Positions 17,358 through 27,377 of a stretch of 64,000 nucleotides of DNA are shown here, one piece after another. The stretch covers positions 40,497 to 104,496 of the forward strand of contig DAOSDU010000006.1 in assembly GCA_035362715.1 (NCBI GenBank), read 5' to 3'. A program made the translations under genes and the position numbers. The stretch comes from Methanofastidiosum sp. (GTDB lineage: Archaea > Methanobacteriota_B > Thermococci > Methanofastidiosales > Methanofastidiosaceae). Under the pieces are notes generated by a model. That model saw only the letters and a program-made list of their open reading frames with translations, was not told the origin of the DNA and did not search any database. How positions within the stretch are numbered: position 1 is the stretch's first letter; each line of letters opens with the position of its first letter.

Positions 17358-18797
17358 ATGGCCGAAGATCTTGGAGTTACCATTTCTAGAGATGAGGATT
17401 TTTCTGAATGGTACAATCAAATTGTTGTAAAAGCAGGTCTTGCTGATTATTCTCCCATTAAGGGATGTATGGTAATAAAACCATACGGTTATGCAATATG
17501 GGAAAGTATTAAGGATTTTCTTGACAAGAGAATAAAGAATACAGGTCATGAAAATGCATATTTTCCCTTATTTATTCCTGAAGAATTTTTTGAGATGGAA
17601 AAAGAGCATGTTGAAGGATTCACACCTGAAGTTGCATGGGTGACTCATGGTGGGGACACACCTCTTGAAAGAAAACTTGCTATAAGGCCAACTTCTGAAA
17701 CTATTATGTACTCAATGTATGCCAAATGGATAAGAAGCTGGCGCGACCTTCCTTTATTGATAAATCAATGGGCTAATGTAGTTAGATGGGAAACAAAAAT
17801 GACGAAACTTTTCATAAGAACTAGGGAATTCTTATGGCAAGAGGGACACACTGCCCACGCTACAAAGGAAGAAGCTGAGGAAGAAGTAAAAAAAATGCTT
17901 GGTATTTATAGGGAAGTAATGGAAGATTTACTTGCAATCCCAACAATACCAGGGTATAAAACTGACAATGAAAAGTTTGCAGGTGCAGTCTACACTATGA
18001 CTGTTGAATCCTTGATGGCGGATAAAAAGGCGATGCAGGCAGGTACGTCTCACCTTTTAGGCCAGCATTTCTCTAAAGCCTTTGGTATTATGTTTGAAGA
18101 CAAGGATAAAGAAAAGAAGTACGTCTGGCAAACTTCGTGGGGAATGACCACTAGAACAGTAGGTACTCTTGTAATGGTCCACAGTGACAATAAAGGCCTT
18201 ATATTACCGCCAAGAGCAGCCCCAATCAAGATCGTTATTGTGCCAATTATATTTAAAGATGGTAAAGAAGAAGTGATTGCACGATGCAAGGAAGTTCAAG
18301 AGTTACTTGGAAAGAAATACAAAGTAAAGTTAGACGACAGAGAAGGGTATACTGCAGGCTTTAAATTCAATGAATGGGAATTAAAAGGAATCCCAATTAG
18401 GATAGAGATAGGGCCACGAGATGTAAAAGAGAATAAAGTAGTTGTCGTAAGACGTGACAACGCCCAAAAAATCTTTTTGCATATGGACAATCTTGGCCAA
18501 GAAATAGACAGGATCCTTGAAGATATCCAGAACACTCTTTTCACAAATGCTAAAGAGTTTTTAGAAAAAAATACATTTTTACCTAAAGACTACAATGAAT
18601 TATCGGATATACTAAACAATCAAAAAGGAATGGCAAAGATTAGCTGGTGCGAAAGGGGATGTTGCGAAGAAAAGATAAAAGACGAAACAGGCGCAACTTC
18701 TTGTTGCATACCTCTAGACCAGAATGGATTAGAGAAAAAATGCATTGTGTGCGGCCAAGAAGCAAAGAAAGTTATCCTGTTTGCCAAGCATTATTGA
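17358..18797 (+). CDS. proS: Prolyl-tRNA synthetase, archaeal/eukaryotic type
   Basis: This 479-aa class II synthetase charges tRNA-Pro. Visible motifs: the RPTSETIMY segment near residue 112, TKLFIRTREFLWQEGHTAH near 148, TSWGMTTRTVGTLVMVH near 256. A C-terminal domain with paired cysteines (WCERGCCEEK, CIVCGQ) ends in FAKHY as in archaeal ProS. Length is normal. AGGTG lies a few bases before the ATG. The 3' end overlaps elp3 convergently by 7 nt. Confidence 0.95.
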   Translation: MAEDLGVTISRDEDFSEWYNQIVVKAGLADYSPIKGCMVIKPYGYAIWESIKDFLDKRIKNTGHENAYFPLFIPEEFFEMEKEHVEGFTPEVAWVTHGGDTPLERKLAIRPTSETIMYSMYAKWIRSWRDLPLLINQWANVVRWETKMTKLFIRTREFLWQEGHTAHATKEEAEEEVKKMLGIYREVMEDLLAIPTIPGYKTDNEKFAGAVYTMTVESLMADKKAMQAGTSHLLGQHFSKAFGIMFEDKDKEKKYVWQTSWGMTTRTVGTLVMVHSDNKGLILPPRAAPIKIVIVPIIFKDGKEEVIARCKEVQELLGKKYKVKLDDREGYTAGFKFNEWELKGIPIRIEIGPRDVKENKVVVVRRDNAQKIFLHMDNLGQEIDRILEDIQNTLFTNAKEFLEKNTFLPKDYNELSDILNNQKGMAKISWCERGCCEEKIKDETGATSCCIPLDQNGLEKKCIVCGQEAKKVILFAKHY

Positions 18798-20500
18798 AGG
18801 ATCTTTGACATATAAGGCCCTTCTTTTTTATATTTAAATTTTCTATAGTATTCTCTTGCTCCAATGCCAGAAATTATTACCATCTTGTTTAAATCCAAAT
18901 CTTCTTTTGCAATTCTTTCTGCTTCAAGCAATAATTTTCTTCCGTATCCCTGATGCTGCCAACCAGATTCCTTTTTATCGCCTATACTGATAAGGCCACC
19001 ATAGACGTGAAGCTCTCTTATTAATCCAGTTGAAACTTTGGATATCTCTTTTCTATGTGCAAATTCTGAAGGTTTTCTTAATCTAGCATATCCAATCAAG
19101 ATGTCCCTCTTGACATCTTCAAAACTGATAAAGTACTCTACCCCTTCTGAAGCCTCATAGCTTTCAGTCAGTAACTTAATGTTTTGAAGCTCTGGATAAA
19201 TTCCTTCTTTGTGCGCTTTTCTTCCGACTTCCCTGCATCTGACACATTTGCACTGTATATTTCTTATTTTCAATTCTTCTTCAATCATCTGCCCGAGGTT
19301 AGAGCGTTTCACTCCAGCTTGGACAAGTGTAGATGGTATATCCCTCTGTATCCTCATGGTTCTTACCCATTTTGGCATGAACTCCTTGATCTTCAGTATA
19401 AGCTCCATTGCTTCTTCTGTAGTGTAAGGTACATATTCACCTTTTTTCCACATGTCGTATAATTCCGTTCCTTCTAGAACAAGACATGAATAGAACTTCA
19501 CCATATCAGGCATGAATAATTTGTTAGAGAATATTGTTCTAAAAGTATCTATGTCTTTTTCAAATGAAGACCCAGGTAATCCAGGCATCATATGATAGTT
19601 TATCTTAAATCCAGAGTCCTTTAGGATTCTTGTAGCTTGAACGACATCGTTAACTGTGTGGCCTCGATTAACTTTTTGGTATATTTCCTCAGAGATAATT
19701 TGAACGCCTAGTTCAACTCTAGTGCCACCATAAGAGAGCATCCTATCACAGTGAACTTCCTTTGCCCAGTCAGGCCTTGTTTCAAAGGTCATCCCAATGC
19801 ATCTTATTTTTGATTTTTCATTAATTTTTTGAGCTTTGTCCAGAGTTAGTGGTTCATCTGCTAGGATATAAGATGCAAAATCATTAGAACTATTTTTTTG
19901 GCCAAATCTATTCTCTAGAGAAGTAATAACATAATTAACATCAAACATATTGTCTAAACTTGTTTCATCTGCATCAGGGTCAAAATAATTCATTGCATTT
20001 AGGCATTCTCTAATGAAATATTCTTGATAATCAAAAGATTGTGAGGGAAAGGTTCCTCCCATTATAATTAGTTCAACTTTATCTATTTCATGGCCTGTGT
20101 TATACAGCTGTTTTAATCTATGAAATGTTTGAAGAAATGGGTGAAATTTAAAATTAATGGCCCTCATTGTTGCAGGTTCTTTCCCAGTATAGCTTTGAGG
20201 CGTATTAACAGCGTCCCCTGGACAGTATATGCATCTCCCATGCGGACATTTGCTAGGTAAAGGCATTACTGCTATGACTGCTACCCCTGACATAGTCCTT
20301 ATTGGCCTTTTAATTAGAATCTTCACAAACTCTTCTTGCCTATCTTTAAGATATTCTAAAATGTCTGAATTTCTAGGGGTTCTATCCAAGTTAAAGGCAC
20401 TTGAAATTTCTGATTTCTTTAGCTCAAGTTCTCTGGAATTCTTTATTTTTCCTTCTAAGAACTCTTCAGATAGCTTCTTACATGCCCCTTTATAGTTCAT
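18791..20500 (-). CDS. elp3: tRNA uridine(34) acetyltransferase Elp3
   Basis: This 569-aa protein has a radical-SAM domain with CPHGRCIYC (Cys85, Cys90, Cys93). A second cysteine set, CKCVRC, lies near 405. The C-terminal GNAT acetyltransferase domain includes GYGRKLLLEAERIAKE near 530. Archaeal Elp3 makes carboxymethyl-uridine at the tRNA wobble position using acetyl-CoA and SAM. Length and domain order are normal. It is transcribed divergently from the exported protein at 20619. Confidence 0.94.
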   Translation of the reverse strand: MNYKGACKKLSEEFLEGKIKNSRELELKKSEISSAFNLDRTPRNSDILEYLKDRQEEFVKILIKRPIRTMSGVAVIAVMPLPSKCPHGRCIYCPGDAVNTPQSYTGKEPATMRAINFKFHPFLQTFHRLKQLYNTGHEIDKVELIIMGGTFPSQSFDYQEYFIRECLNAMNYFDPDADETSLDNMFDVNYVITSLENRFGQKNSSNDFASYILADEPLTLDKAQKINEKSKIRCIGMTFETRPDWAKEVHCDRMLSYGGTRVELGVQIISEEIYQKVNRGHTVNDVVQATRILKDSGFKINYHMMPGLPGSSFEKDIDTFRTIFSNKLFMPDMVKFYSCLVLEGTELYDMWKKGEYVPYTTEEAMELILKIKEFMPKWVRTMRIQRDIPSTLVQAGVKRSNLGQMIEEELKIRNIQCKCVRCREVGRKAHKEGIYPELQNIKLLTESYEASEGVEYFISFEDVKRDILIGYARLRKPSEFAHRKEISKVSTGLIRELHVYGGLISIGDKKESGWQHQGYGRKLLLEAERIAKEDLDLNKMVIISGIGAREYYRKFKYKKEGPYMSKILQ

Positions 20501-20618
20501 AATATTTATTTTCTAGTTAGATTATTAAAATTGACTGTTTCATTTTCTGAAACTTTCGATAAAACCGTTTCAAGATAATGCTTTTATATTGTTTCAAACA
20601 AGTATATGTGTGGTAAAA

Positions 20619-21491
20619 ATGAATAAAACAATGAAAATATCTTTGCTAATCTTAATACCAGCGTTACTAATAATGGCTCTACCCATTGGAATACTTTCTG
20701 AAGACTACGAAACTGCCACAACTTCTGCGATTTCATATCTAGAAAGGATAGATCCAGAAAATCCATACCTCCCCCTTGCAAAAGATACCGCAATTACCAA
20801 CCCAAAGATGTCAATCAATTTTGCATTGAAGGGTATCATAGAAAGTGAGAAGGGGAATAAAGAGGATAATTTGAACAAGGCTCTGGAAATAATGAGCTCT
20901 CTTAAACTTATACCTGAAGATAGAAGAGACATGTTCAATGTTTTAATTCTAGAATACAATCTTACACGCTCACAGAAATACATAGAGGATTCCGCCAAGA
21001 CTTCAAATCTTAGATACTTGGCGAATTCAGAAGAATATTTAAAACAAGCAAATGATGATCTTAATGAAATTAGTGGGAATGGTTTGGGAGAAACAGAAAC
21101 AAAACTTAAAAAAATAGCAGAGACTTATATGAATCGGTCTTCAAATTATTCAAATTTATATAAAGAAATGGCGTTAATATCTTATGATGAGAACAGATAC
21201 CTTGCAACGACACTTTTCTCAATATATGCTAAAAATGACAATCAAAGTTTTGATGAACCTTTAGATGTTATTTTAACAAGATTTGAAGAAAAGTGGAACT
21301 CTTTCTTTGGTTCAGGCGCATACAAAGATTCACCTTTTAGTCCTGATTCTCTAAAAGAGCTTCAGAGAAAAGCAATTAATTATAGAGGAGAAGGAAACGA
21401 AGATTTTGCAAATGTCATATCAGACTACATAAAGTTCCAGGCAATATCTTATACAGAATTTATTAATGCTATTGAGGAGGGAGGACTTTAA
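20619..21491 (+). CDS. Exported or membrane-anchored helical protein, function unknown
   Basis: This 290-aa protein has an N-terminal hydrophobic segment (LLILIPALLIMALPIGIL, residues 8-25), followed by an all-helical, TPR-like extracellular part. No family is recognised. ATG 20619 is chosen because TTTATATT at 20583-20590 is the likely TATA box, and TTG 20589 falls inside it. It ends in a GGAGG site that overlaps the start of the next gene, so the two form an operon. Confidence 0.7.
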   Translation: MNKTMKISLLILIPALLIMALPIGILSEDYETATTSAISYLERIDPENPYLPLAKDTAITNPKMSINFALKGIIESEKGNKEDNLNKALEIMSSLKLIPEDRRDMFNVLILEYNLTRSQKYIEDSAKTSNLRYLANSEEYLKQANDDLNEISGNGLGETETKLKKIAETYMNRSSNYSNLYKEMALISYDENRYLATTLFSIYAKNDNQSFDEPLDVILTRFEEKWNSFFGSGAYKDSPFSPDSLKELQRKAINYRGEGNEDFANVISDYIKFQAISYTEFINAIEEGGL

Positions 21492-22288
21492 TGGCAGAAG
21501 AAGCAAAATGGAAAAAAAATTCCAGAAGATGGGAAAAGAAGGCTAAAGATTACAAACTAAAAAAGGAAGAACTAGAATCCAAATACAATACCATCAATCA
21601 GGAAAATGAAAATCTTAAGAAAGAATTAATATCTACAAGAGAAGAAAGAGATAAAATTAAAGAAACTGAGAAGAAGGGCGAATTTGGCACAGTTGCCATT
21701 GCAGTCATTCTAATTCTTGGTATTCTTTTTGCAGGTTCAGTTGCAGGTTTGGCATTTCTATATAACTCAAATCAAGCATTAACTTCGGCTAACTCAGACC
21801 TTACTGTGGAAACATCTTCATTGAGGGGTCAGATATCAAAGCTTCAATACGAAAAGAGCGTGCTTGAAGCAGAGAAAAGTAGCTATCAAAGCGAAGTAAC
21901 AGACATTGAAAAAGAATTAGAAAAGGTCAAGGGAGACAGCGATGCTACCATAAGGCTTCTACAGAGGGAAGTTTTGTCTTTAACATCGAAAGTGTCAAGA
22001 CTAGAATCAGACATCAAAGCAAAAGACATATCGATAGCATCCCTACAGAATCAGCTTGCAGAGTGTGAATATCGTAACAGGTGTTTTACCGTTAGTATTA
22101 CACCAACTTCACGAACTGCATCTACAGGTTCAGATCACTCTTTAAGCTACACAATGTATGTAAATTTCTCAGGATACGGATGTGGAAGAAGGATTGAAAT
22201 CCCAATAACACTCAATTATGACTTCAACAATTCAGGCATCGATACCTTTGGACTTCAAGCCTCATCAGGGAACTGGTGTTGCAACTAG
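21491..22288 (+). CDS. Coiled-coil membrane protein, function unknown
   Basis: This 265-aa protein has a highly charged cytosolic coiled coil (residues 5-60), one membrane span (about 68-92, VAIAVILILGILFAGSVAG) and a second long extracellular coiled coil (about 95-195). It ends in a cysteine-containing beta domain (CEYRNRCFTV, GYGCGRR, NWCC) that probably has disulfides. It starts one base into the stop of the previous gene. The exported cysteines make it a possible client of the thiol cassette; this is inference. Confidence 0.7.
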   Translation: MAEEAKWKKNSRRWEKKAKDYKLKKEELESKYNTINQENENLKKELISTREERDKIKETEKKGEFGTVAIAVILILGILFAGSVAGLAFLYNSNQALTSANSDLTVETSSLRGQISKLQYEKSVLEAEKSSYQSEVTDIEKELEKVKGDSDATIRLLQREVLSLTSKVSRLESDIKAKDISIASLQNQLAECEYRNRCFTVSITPTSRTASTGSDHSLSYTMYVNFSGYGCGRRIEIPITLNYDFNNSGIDTFGLQASSGNWCCN

Positions 22289-22289
22289 A

Positions 22290-22580
22290 TTATCTGATAT
22301 ATCTATCTCTTTTTTCACTTATTTTTTTACCATAATAAATAGGATATTTTTCTATTTCTTTTTCTTTACCTTCTAATCTTCTAGAATAACCAACATGCCC
22401 TATTGTATAGACCAATACAAAAAAGAGGATAAACAAAATAGAGTTAATTAAAAGAAGCTCTGTAATTTTTTCAGGATATGTTCCCCTAATAATTTCTCTA
22501 ATAGAAACTCCGATGAAAGAAACTAGATAGGTAAAAGTAGGAATCTCAACAGAAATCAATAGAGCTTTTATTTTATCCAT
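22290..22580 (-). CDS. Small membrane protein, function unknown
   Basis: This 96-aa protein has two or three hydrophobic segments (TFTYLVSFIGVSI and LLLINSILFILFFVLVYTIG) and a basic C-terminal tail. No family is recognised. It is convergent with the coiled-coil gene, ending 1 nt after it. Confidence 0.55.
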   Translation of the reverse strand: MDKIKALLISVEIPTFTYLVSFIGVSIREIIRGTYPEKITELLLINSILFILFFVLVYTIGHVGYSRRLEGKEKEIEKYPIYYGKKISEKRDRYIR

Positions 22581-22643
22581 ATCATCTAAACAATAATAAT
22601 TTTGATAAATATAAATATTGGGGTATAAATTAAAAAAAGAAGT

Positions 22644-23309
22644 TTAATCAATAAAGCTAATTGAGGTATCCTTTATTTCAGGTATATAGGAAGAAATATC
22701 TGATTTGATAAATTCCTCAAGAGAGCTTCTGTAAGGTGGATTAATCCCTTTAAGTTCTATATTGACCTTTTCCCCTTCAACGTTAACTACTTGTGAAGAA
22801 ACATCAATACCTGGGGCTCTGACCTTTAAAATAGCATTAATCTTTTCAGTCAGGTCCTCAATTTTCTTTAGAAGTGTTACTTCGTATAAGAGTGTTTTTC
22901 CAGATAATGGATGATTGAAGTCAAGCTTTACCCTTCCACTTGAAACACTTCTTACAGTCGCCCAGTGGCCGTTAATTTCTATTTTTAATCCAGCCCTTGG
23001 AAATATACCATGCTTCTTAAAATCGTTCAAATGCATTATTTGTAATAGAGAAGAATCTCTCTTTCCAAACCCTTTTTCAGGAGTTATATCAAAAGTTTTT
23101 GTTTCGCCAACTTCTATATCTAAAAGGGACTCGTCCAATCCTTTAATGACATGTCCGGCACCTACGACTACCTGTATAGGCTCGTATTTATTCCCTTCGT
23201 TATATACGTTAGCTTGTTTTGCTTTTGTTTCATCAGTTACATCAAAGATTTTACCCGTTTCTTTGATTTTCCCAACATATTGTATCTCAACAAAATCTCC
23301 GTCTTTCAA
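22644..23309 (-). CDS. FKBP-type peptidyl-prolyl isomerase (SlyD-like)
   Basis: This 221-aa protein opens with the FKBP core (GDFVEIQYVGKIKETGKIFD, then GAGHVIKGLDESL, then GKTLLYEVTLLKKI). An inserted IF chaperone flap lies between about 85 and 125 and there is a C-terminal extension of about 65 residues, as in archaeal long FKBPs. It catalyses proline isomerisation and chaperones folding in the cytosol. It lies 8 nt downstream of radA on the same strand. Confidence 0.92.
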   Translation of the reverse strand: MKDGDFVEIQYVGKIKETGKIFDVTDETKAKQANVYNEGNKYEPIQVVVGAGHVIKGLDESLLDIEVGETKTFDITPEKGFGKRDSSLLQIMHLNDFKKHGIFPRAGLKIEINGHWATVRSVSSGRVKLDFNHPLSGKTLLYEVTLLKKIEDLTEKINAILKVRAPGIDVSSQVVNVEGEKVNIELKGINPPYRSSLEEFIKSDISSYIPEIKDTSISFID

Positions 23310-23317
23310 TGAATCAC

Positions 23318-24265
23318 CTATTTGTCTTCGATTCCATTTTCAGTTACAAAGAATATTGCTTCTCCCTCTGGTAAGTTTGGAGAGTCAACGAGTCTTGCTA
23401 TTCTTTGTCCGCCTTTTGCTTTTCTTAAATATAATCTAAGTGTAGATGAGTGACCAAGGATATGTCCCCCTATAGGCCTTGTCGGATCGCCAAAAAAAGC
23501 ATCAGGTTTTGCTGAAACTTGATTAGTAACAAATACACAGACATCTTGATTAGATGCAATGCTATGTAGCGTCCTTAAATGCCTTGCGAGTTTTTGCTGT
23601 CTTTCAGCCAAAGTCCCTCTTCCAACATACTCCGATCTAAATGAAGAAGTAAGAGAATCAACTACAAGTAATTTAATATTTTCTGCTTCGATTAAATCTA
23701 CAGTTTTTTCAGTAAGTAACATCTGATGGTCAGAATTAAAAGCTCTTGCAACTCTGATCTTGCCCAACACTTCTGTTGGATCCATGCCCACTCCCTTGGC
23801 CATCTGAATAATCCTTTCTGGCCTAAATGTACTTTCCGTATCTATGAATATAGCACCGGCGTCAAGTCCACCTTTTTCAATTGGTAACTGCACATTTACA
23901 CAAAGCTGATGACCAATCTGACTTTTTCCTGAGCCGAATTCTCCAAAAGCTTCAATTATTGCTTGTGTCTCGAATCCTCCAGCTATTAATTCATCAAGCC
24001 TTTTGCTTCCAGAAGTAATTCTGCCGATAAATTTTCTTTTTTCTAAAAGTTCATTTGCTGTTAAAAATCCACCTACGTCAGCGGCTTCTCTGGCAGCTTC
24101 AATTATCTTGGAGGCAGAACTTTCACCGATTTCAGCAATTTCAAACAATTCCTTTGGTGAAGCTACAGCTATTGACTCCACAGTTCTAAATCCGGCCTCT
24201 CTTAGCTTTTCCGCAGTCTTAGGGCCTATTCCTGGAAGACCTTCAAGGTCTTTTATTTTTTCCAT
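23318..24265 (-). CDS. radA: DNA repair and recombination protein RadA
   Basis: This 315-aa recombinase has the N-terminal helix-hairpin-helix LPGIGPKTAEKLREAG (residues 10-25), Walker A GEFGSGKS (108-115) and Walker B LLVVDSLTSSF near 200. The L2 region FVTNQVSAKPDAFFG lies near 252. It forms filaments on single-stranded DNA for strand exchange. It overlaps the end of the RPA gene by one base, so RPA, RadA and FKBP form an operon. Confidence 0.96.
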   Translation of the reverse strand: MEKIKDLEGLPGIGPKTAEKLREAGFRTVESIAVASPKELFEIAEIGESSASKIIEAAREAADVGGFLTANELLEKRKFIGRITSGSKRLDELIAGGFETQAIIEAFGEFGSGKSQIGHQLCVNVQLPIEKGGLDAGAIFIDTESTFRPERIIQMAKGVGMDPTEVLGKIRVARAFNSDHQMLLTEKTVDLIEAENIKLLVVDSLTSSFRSEYVGRGTLAERQQKLARHLRTLHSIASNQDVCVFVTNQVSAKPDAFFGDPTRPIGGHILGHSSTLRLYLRKAKGGQRIARLVDSPNLPEGEAIFFVTENGIEDK

Positions 24266-25971
24266 TAAATCACCATAAATATATCTCTAGCCTTGGAGGC
24301 AGGATTTATTTCTTTAATCTCATACCCATAAAACTCTTTCAAGTTATTATTTTCATAAATTCTGGCTTTAATATCGTATTCCTTCCAAGGTTGTACTTCC
24401 TTTTTAATCTTACCTCTAATATTGCCATAACCGTCGTCACAAATAACAATAAAGCCATCTCCTTCGCTTACAATATGCTTTATCAAAGGAGAGATAATAC
24501 AATAATCGTTGTTTGATACTTCATCTATAGTTTTGGAGGGAGGGTTTTTGATAGATTCGAGGCTAGGAATGCTATATTCGCCCTTTTGAATAGAGCTTGC
24601 TTTAATAAACAAAACATCAGAATCCTTTTCAACCGTTCCAACTACTTTAACAGCATCACCGATGTTAAAATTTTTATTTGTTATCTGACTCAAAGAGATA
24701 GGGATACTACCGGATTCATCAATAACAATTAAGAAATCCCCTTCAATTCCATTGACTCTTGCTAGGATATTGACGGTGTCAGATAAACTGTAATCTGCTA
24801 TCTTCTTTTCTTCTGGCTTTTCTTCAGCTTTAGAAGATTGTATCCTTGAACCGAGACCAAGGTGTGCTTCAAGACCATTATTGAATTTTATGTTACAGGA
24901 TTCGATCCTTACTTTGGTGCTAGGTACTAAAGTTGCCAATAAATCTGCTTTATCGTCCCACAGGACTACTTTAAGATCGTGCGTACCATCGCTAAGTAAA
25001 AATCTGCCAACTTTTCCAGTTCCACTTTCTCTTGTGAAAGTTCTAATATCATATACTTCTTTAACATACCCTTCAATGTTTATGCCCTTCATATTTTCAT
25101 TGAGGTCAGGTATAGAAACTGTGAGAGATTCAGATTTTGGGATGTCTTCCCTTTCAGTCTTTTCAGGTATTATATTTGATGAAGATCCAAGATTTATTTC
25201 AACAGAGTTTAATCCCATCTTGGAGTAAGCATTTTCAATGGTAATAATATCATTTTTTGCAAAGGTGTTTAATAATTCAGCTTTTTTATCCCACAGAGTC
25301 ACCCTTATCTCCCCTGTGTCATCCATTATCATGAAGTTACCAACTTTTCCAACAGAACCGTCTTTTTTAGTAAATTCCCTTACGCCATAGATTACAGAAA
25401 TTCTGCCTGTGACATCAATGTTATTCATCTTATCTTCAATATCCCTGATTTTTAGTTTAACATAATTTATAGGAGGGTAATCGGCGCTGTCTTGACCGCC
25501 AGAAATAACGCCATCTTTGCCAAGACTAACCTCAAATTCGTTGTTAAACCCTTTCCTTAGATATCCATTTCTAACTGTGACGACGTCGCCTCTCTTAAAT
25601 TGCTTAAGTTTTTCTATCTGATCGTCCCAAAAAACAATTCTAATACTTCCTGTTTTGTCGGCAATTACGATATTCTGAACCCTACCCTCTGTGCCTGTCT
25701 TTCTTTGGAAAGTATTAAAATCAAAAATTCTCATAATCCTGCCACTGATGTCAACGTGTTGCATGCCTTCATTAATGTCTGAAATAAAAAAGTGTTTTTT
25801 CTCTTTAGGAATTTCTTCAAAAGATACACCTAGCTCTCCAGCTATCAGGAGCAATGCCCCTTCTTCTGATAACAATCCCCCCACAGATTGAATCTTCTTA
25901 TCAATTCTTTCTTTTAGTTCGTTTTCAGAAATTGTTTCTAATAATCTTTCATAAAGAGCTTCCGCTGTCAT
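24265..25971 (-). CDS. rpa: Replication protein A, multiple OB folds
   Basis: This 568-aa single-stranded DNA-binding protein has the archaeal RPA N-terminal helical segment (GGLLSEEGALLLIAGELGV, residues 30-48). At least three OB folds follow with repeating patterns (RIMRIFDFNTFQRKTGTEG; RISVIYGVREFTKKDGSVG; YVKEVYDIRTFTRESGTG), and further OB-like segments at the C-terminus. I see no zinc finger. It acts in replication, repair and recombination with RadA, encoded next. Confidence 0.93.
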   Translation of the reverse strand: MTAEALYERLLETISENELKERIDKKIQSVGGLLSEEGALLLIAGELGVSFEEIPKEKKHFFISDINEGMQHVDISGRIMRIFDFNTFQRKTGTEGRVQNIVIADKTGSIRIVFWDDQIEKLKQFKRGDVVTVRNGYLRKGFNNEFEVSLGKDGVISGGQDSADYPPINYVKLKIRDIEDKMNNIDVTGRISVIYGVREFTKKDGSVGKVGNFMIMDDTGEIRVTLWDKKAELLNTFAKNDIITIENAYSKMGLNSVEINLGSSSNIIPEKTEREDIPKSESLTVSIPDLNENMKGINIEGYVKEVYDIRTFTRESGTGKVGRFLLSDGTHDLKVVLWDDKADLLATLVPSTKVRIESCNIKFNNGLEAHLGLGSRIQSSKAEEKPEEKKIADYSLSDTVNILARVNGIEGDFLIVIDESGSIPISLSQITNKNFNIGDAVKVVGTVEKDSDVLFIKASSIQKGEYSIPSLESIKNPPSKTIDEVSNNDYCIISPLIKHIVSEGDGFIVICDDGYGNIRGKIKKEVQPWKEYDIKARIYENNNLKEFYGYEIKEINPASKARDIFMVI

Positions 25972-26114
25972 AGGTTACCAGAAAGATTAATTTTTTGGTG
26001 TTTATAAAATTTGGGGTATGTTTATAGATAATTAAAAATACACTTTCAAATACTGAAAACTGAAAATTATAAATTTATACAATTATAAGATAATCTTTTA
26101 AACTATGATGGGTT

Positions 26115-26954
26115 ATGATGTTTATGAATATCAATAAAAAGTGGATATTCATAGTAATTGCAGTAGTTTTAATAATTGGAATTCTATATCTTGGTCAAGA
26201 TACTTTCTTCAATTTTAAGAAGAATCCTAAAATATCGGCCAGTGTTGATGTTTTGGCAACTAAGATGCTAATAACAAATGAAGAAACTGGAATTCTAAAT
26301 TTAGAAAATACAGGGAAAAGCAATGCTATAGAAATAGAAGTAACGGAAGTTTCACCATTTACTGTTACCCTAGAATCCACACCTCCATTATTGTTGGAAA
26401 AAGGAAAGACTTCTACCATAAAATTAAAAATAGTTGCAGAAAAAGAGGTACTAAAACTTTCTGAAACAAGGAAAAATATACCTCTTGAATTCACAATTAA
26501 ATATAAGAATAATGAAGGCATTCAAATGAATGCTGTTACAGCTAAAACAACTGTTCAGGTTTATAGACCAAAATTTGATATTAAAAAAATAGACCTAGGC
26601 GGGCTTCTTAAAACAGAGTTATCCCTTAAACACGACCAAAATGGACTTTTAATGATGGACATTGAATCTGATCAAGTGTTTAAAGAAGGAGAGTACTGGA
26701 TAGAATTTACATCGGATTACTCTGATTTAGAGGTGGAGTCTGTTGATAAATATCCATCTGAGAAGATATATGGTGGCTACAAATTCACTTTTCAAGACCT
26801 CCTCCCTGGAAATAAAAGAATATCAAAATCATTTCTACTCAAATCAAAGGTTTCTGCTGGGAGTTATGAGACTAGATTCATTGTAAATACTAAAGTATTT
26901 TGGAGAGGGATTTTACTTGATCAAGAAAATATCAATGTAGTCGTATCAGAATAA
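26115..26954 (+). CDS. Membrane-anchored beta-rich protein, function unknown
   Basis: This 279-aa protein has a signal anchor (residues 8-26, WIFIVIAVVLIIGILYLG) followed by extracellular beta-sandwich-like sequence with alternating hydrophobics. Its segments (GILNLENTGKSNAIEIEV, EKGKTSTIKLKIV) recall COG1361/NEW3-type S-layer-associated domains. It stands alone between two AT-rich spacers. Its function is unknown. Confidence 0.65.
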   Translation: MMFMNINKKWIFIVIAVVLIIGILYLGQDTFFNFKKNPKISASVDVLATKMLITNEETGILNLENTGKSNAIEIEVTEVSPFTVTLESTPPLLLEKGKTSTIKLKIVAEKEVLKLSETRKNIPLEFTIKYKNNEGIQMNAVTAKTTVQVYRPKFDIKKIDLGGLLKTELSLKHDQNGLLMMDIESDQVFKEGEYWIEFTSDYSDLEVESVDKYPSEKIYGGYKFTFQDLLPGNKRISKSFLLKSKVSAGSYETRFIVNTKVFWRGILLDQENINVVVSE

Positions 26955-27036
26955 TAAAATCCTCCTATTTTATGTTAAATTTCATTAATTAAGCGAATAA
27001 ATCTATATTTTTAAGCAATTGTGAAATAACCAAAAA

Positions 27037-27082
27037 GTATATAAATAGGCAACGAAACTTTTTCATGCTAGTTCTCTAGCGT
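27037..27082 (+). promoter_or_regulatory. alba promoter and leader hairpin
   Basis: TATATAAATA at 27038-27047, preceded by CCAAAAAG, is a very strong TATA/BRE. The expected start is near 27070. The leader then holds GCTAG-TTCT-CTAGC (27069-27082) followed by GTTTTT, a hairpin plus T-run. It may be an attenuator or mRNA-stabilising stem. Confidence 0.55.
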
Positions 27083-27113
27083 TTTTCAATGAGCGTTGAT
27101 AGAGGGAGATATT

Positions 27114-27359
27114 ATGGATGTACTCGTAGGAAAGAAAAAGGCAATGGCGTATGTTCTTGCTATAGTCACTGGATTTAATGCAGGTGAGAATGAGATAACC
27201 ATAAAAGCTAGGGGAAGAAGTATATCTACTGCTGTGGATACTGCAGAAATCGTAAAAAGCAGATTTGTTCCCGATGCTAAAATTACCGATATAAAGATTG
27301 GAACAGAGCAGGTAGAACAGAGAGCAGTTAGTACTATTGAAATAACGATGAAAAAATAA
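27114..27359 (+). CDS. albA: Chromatin protein Alba
   Basis: This 81-aa protein matches Alba throughout: VLVGKKKAMAYVLAIVTGF, then ITIKARGRSISTAVDTAEIV, then VSTIEITMKK. Lys7-Lys9 correspond to the DNA/RNA-binding lysines. Alba dimers coat DNA and RNA. ATG 27114 follows GAGGGAGAT; the TTG at 27096 is rejected. It is followed 18 nt later by a candidate eL41 gene, probably on the same transcript. Confidence 0.95.
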   Translation: MDVLVGKKKAMAYVLAIVTGFNAGENEITIKARGRSISTAVDTAEIVKSRFVPDAKITDIKIGTEQVEQRAVSTIEITMKK

Positions 27360-27377
27360 AAATCATTGAGGGATATA

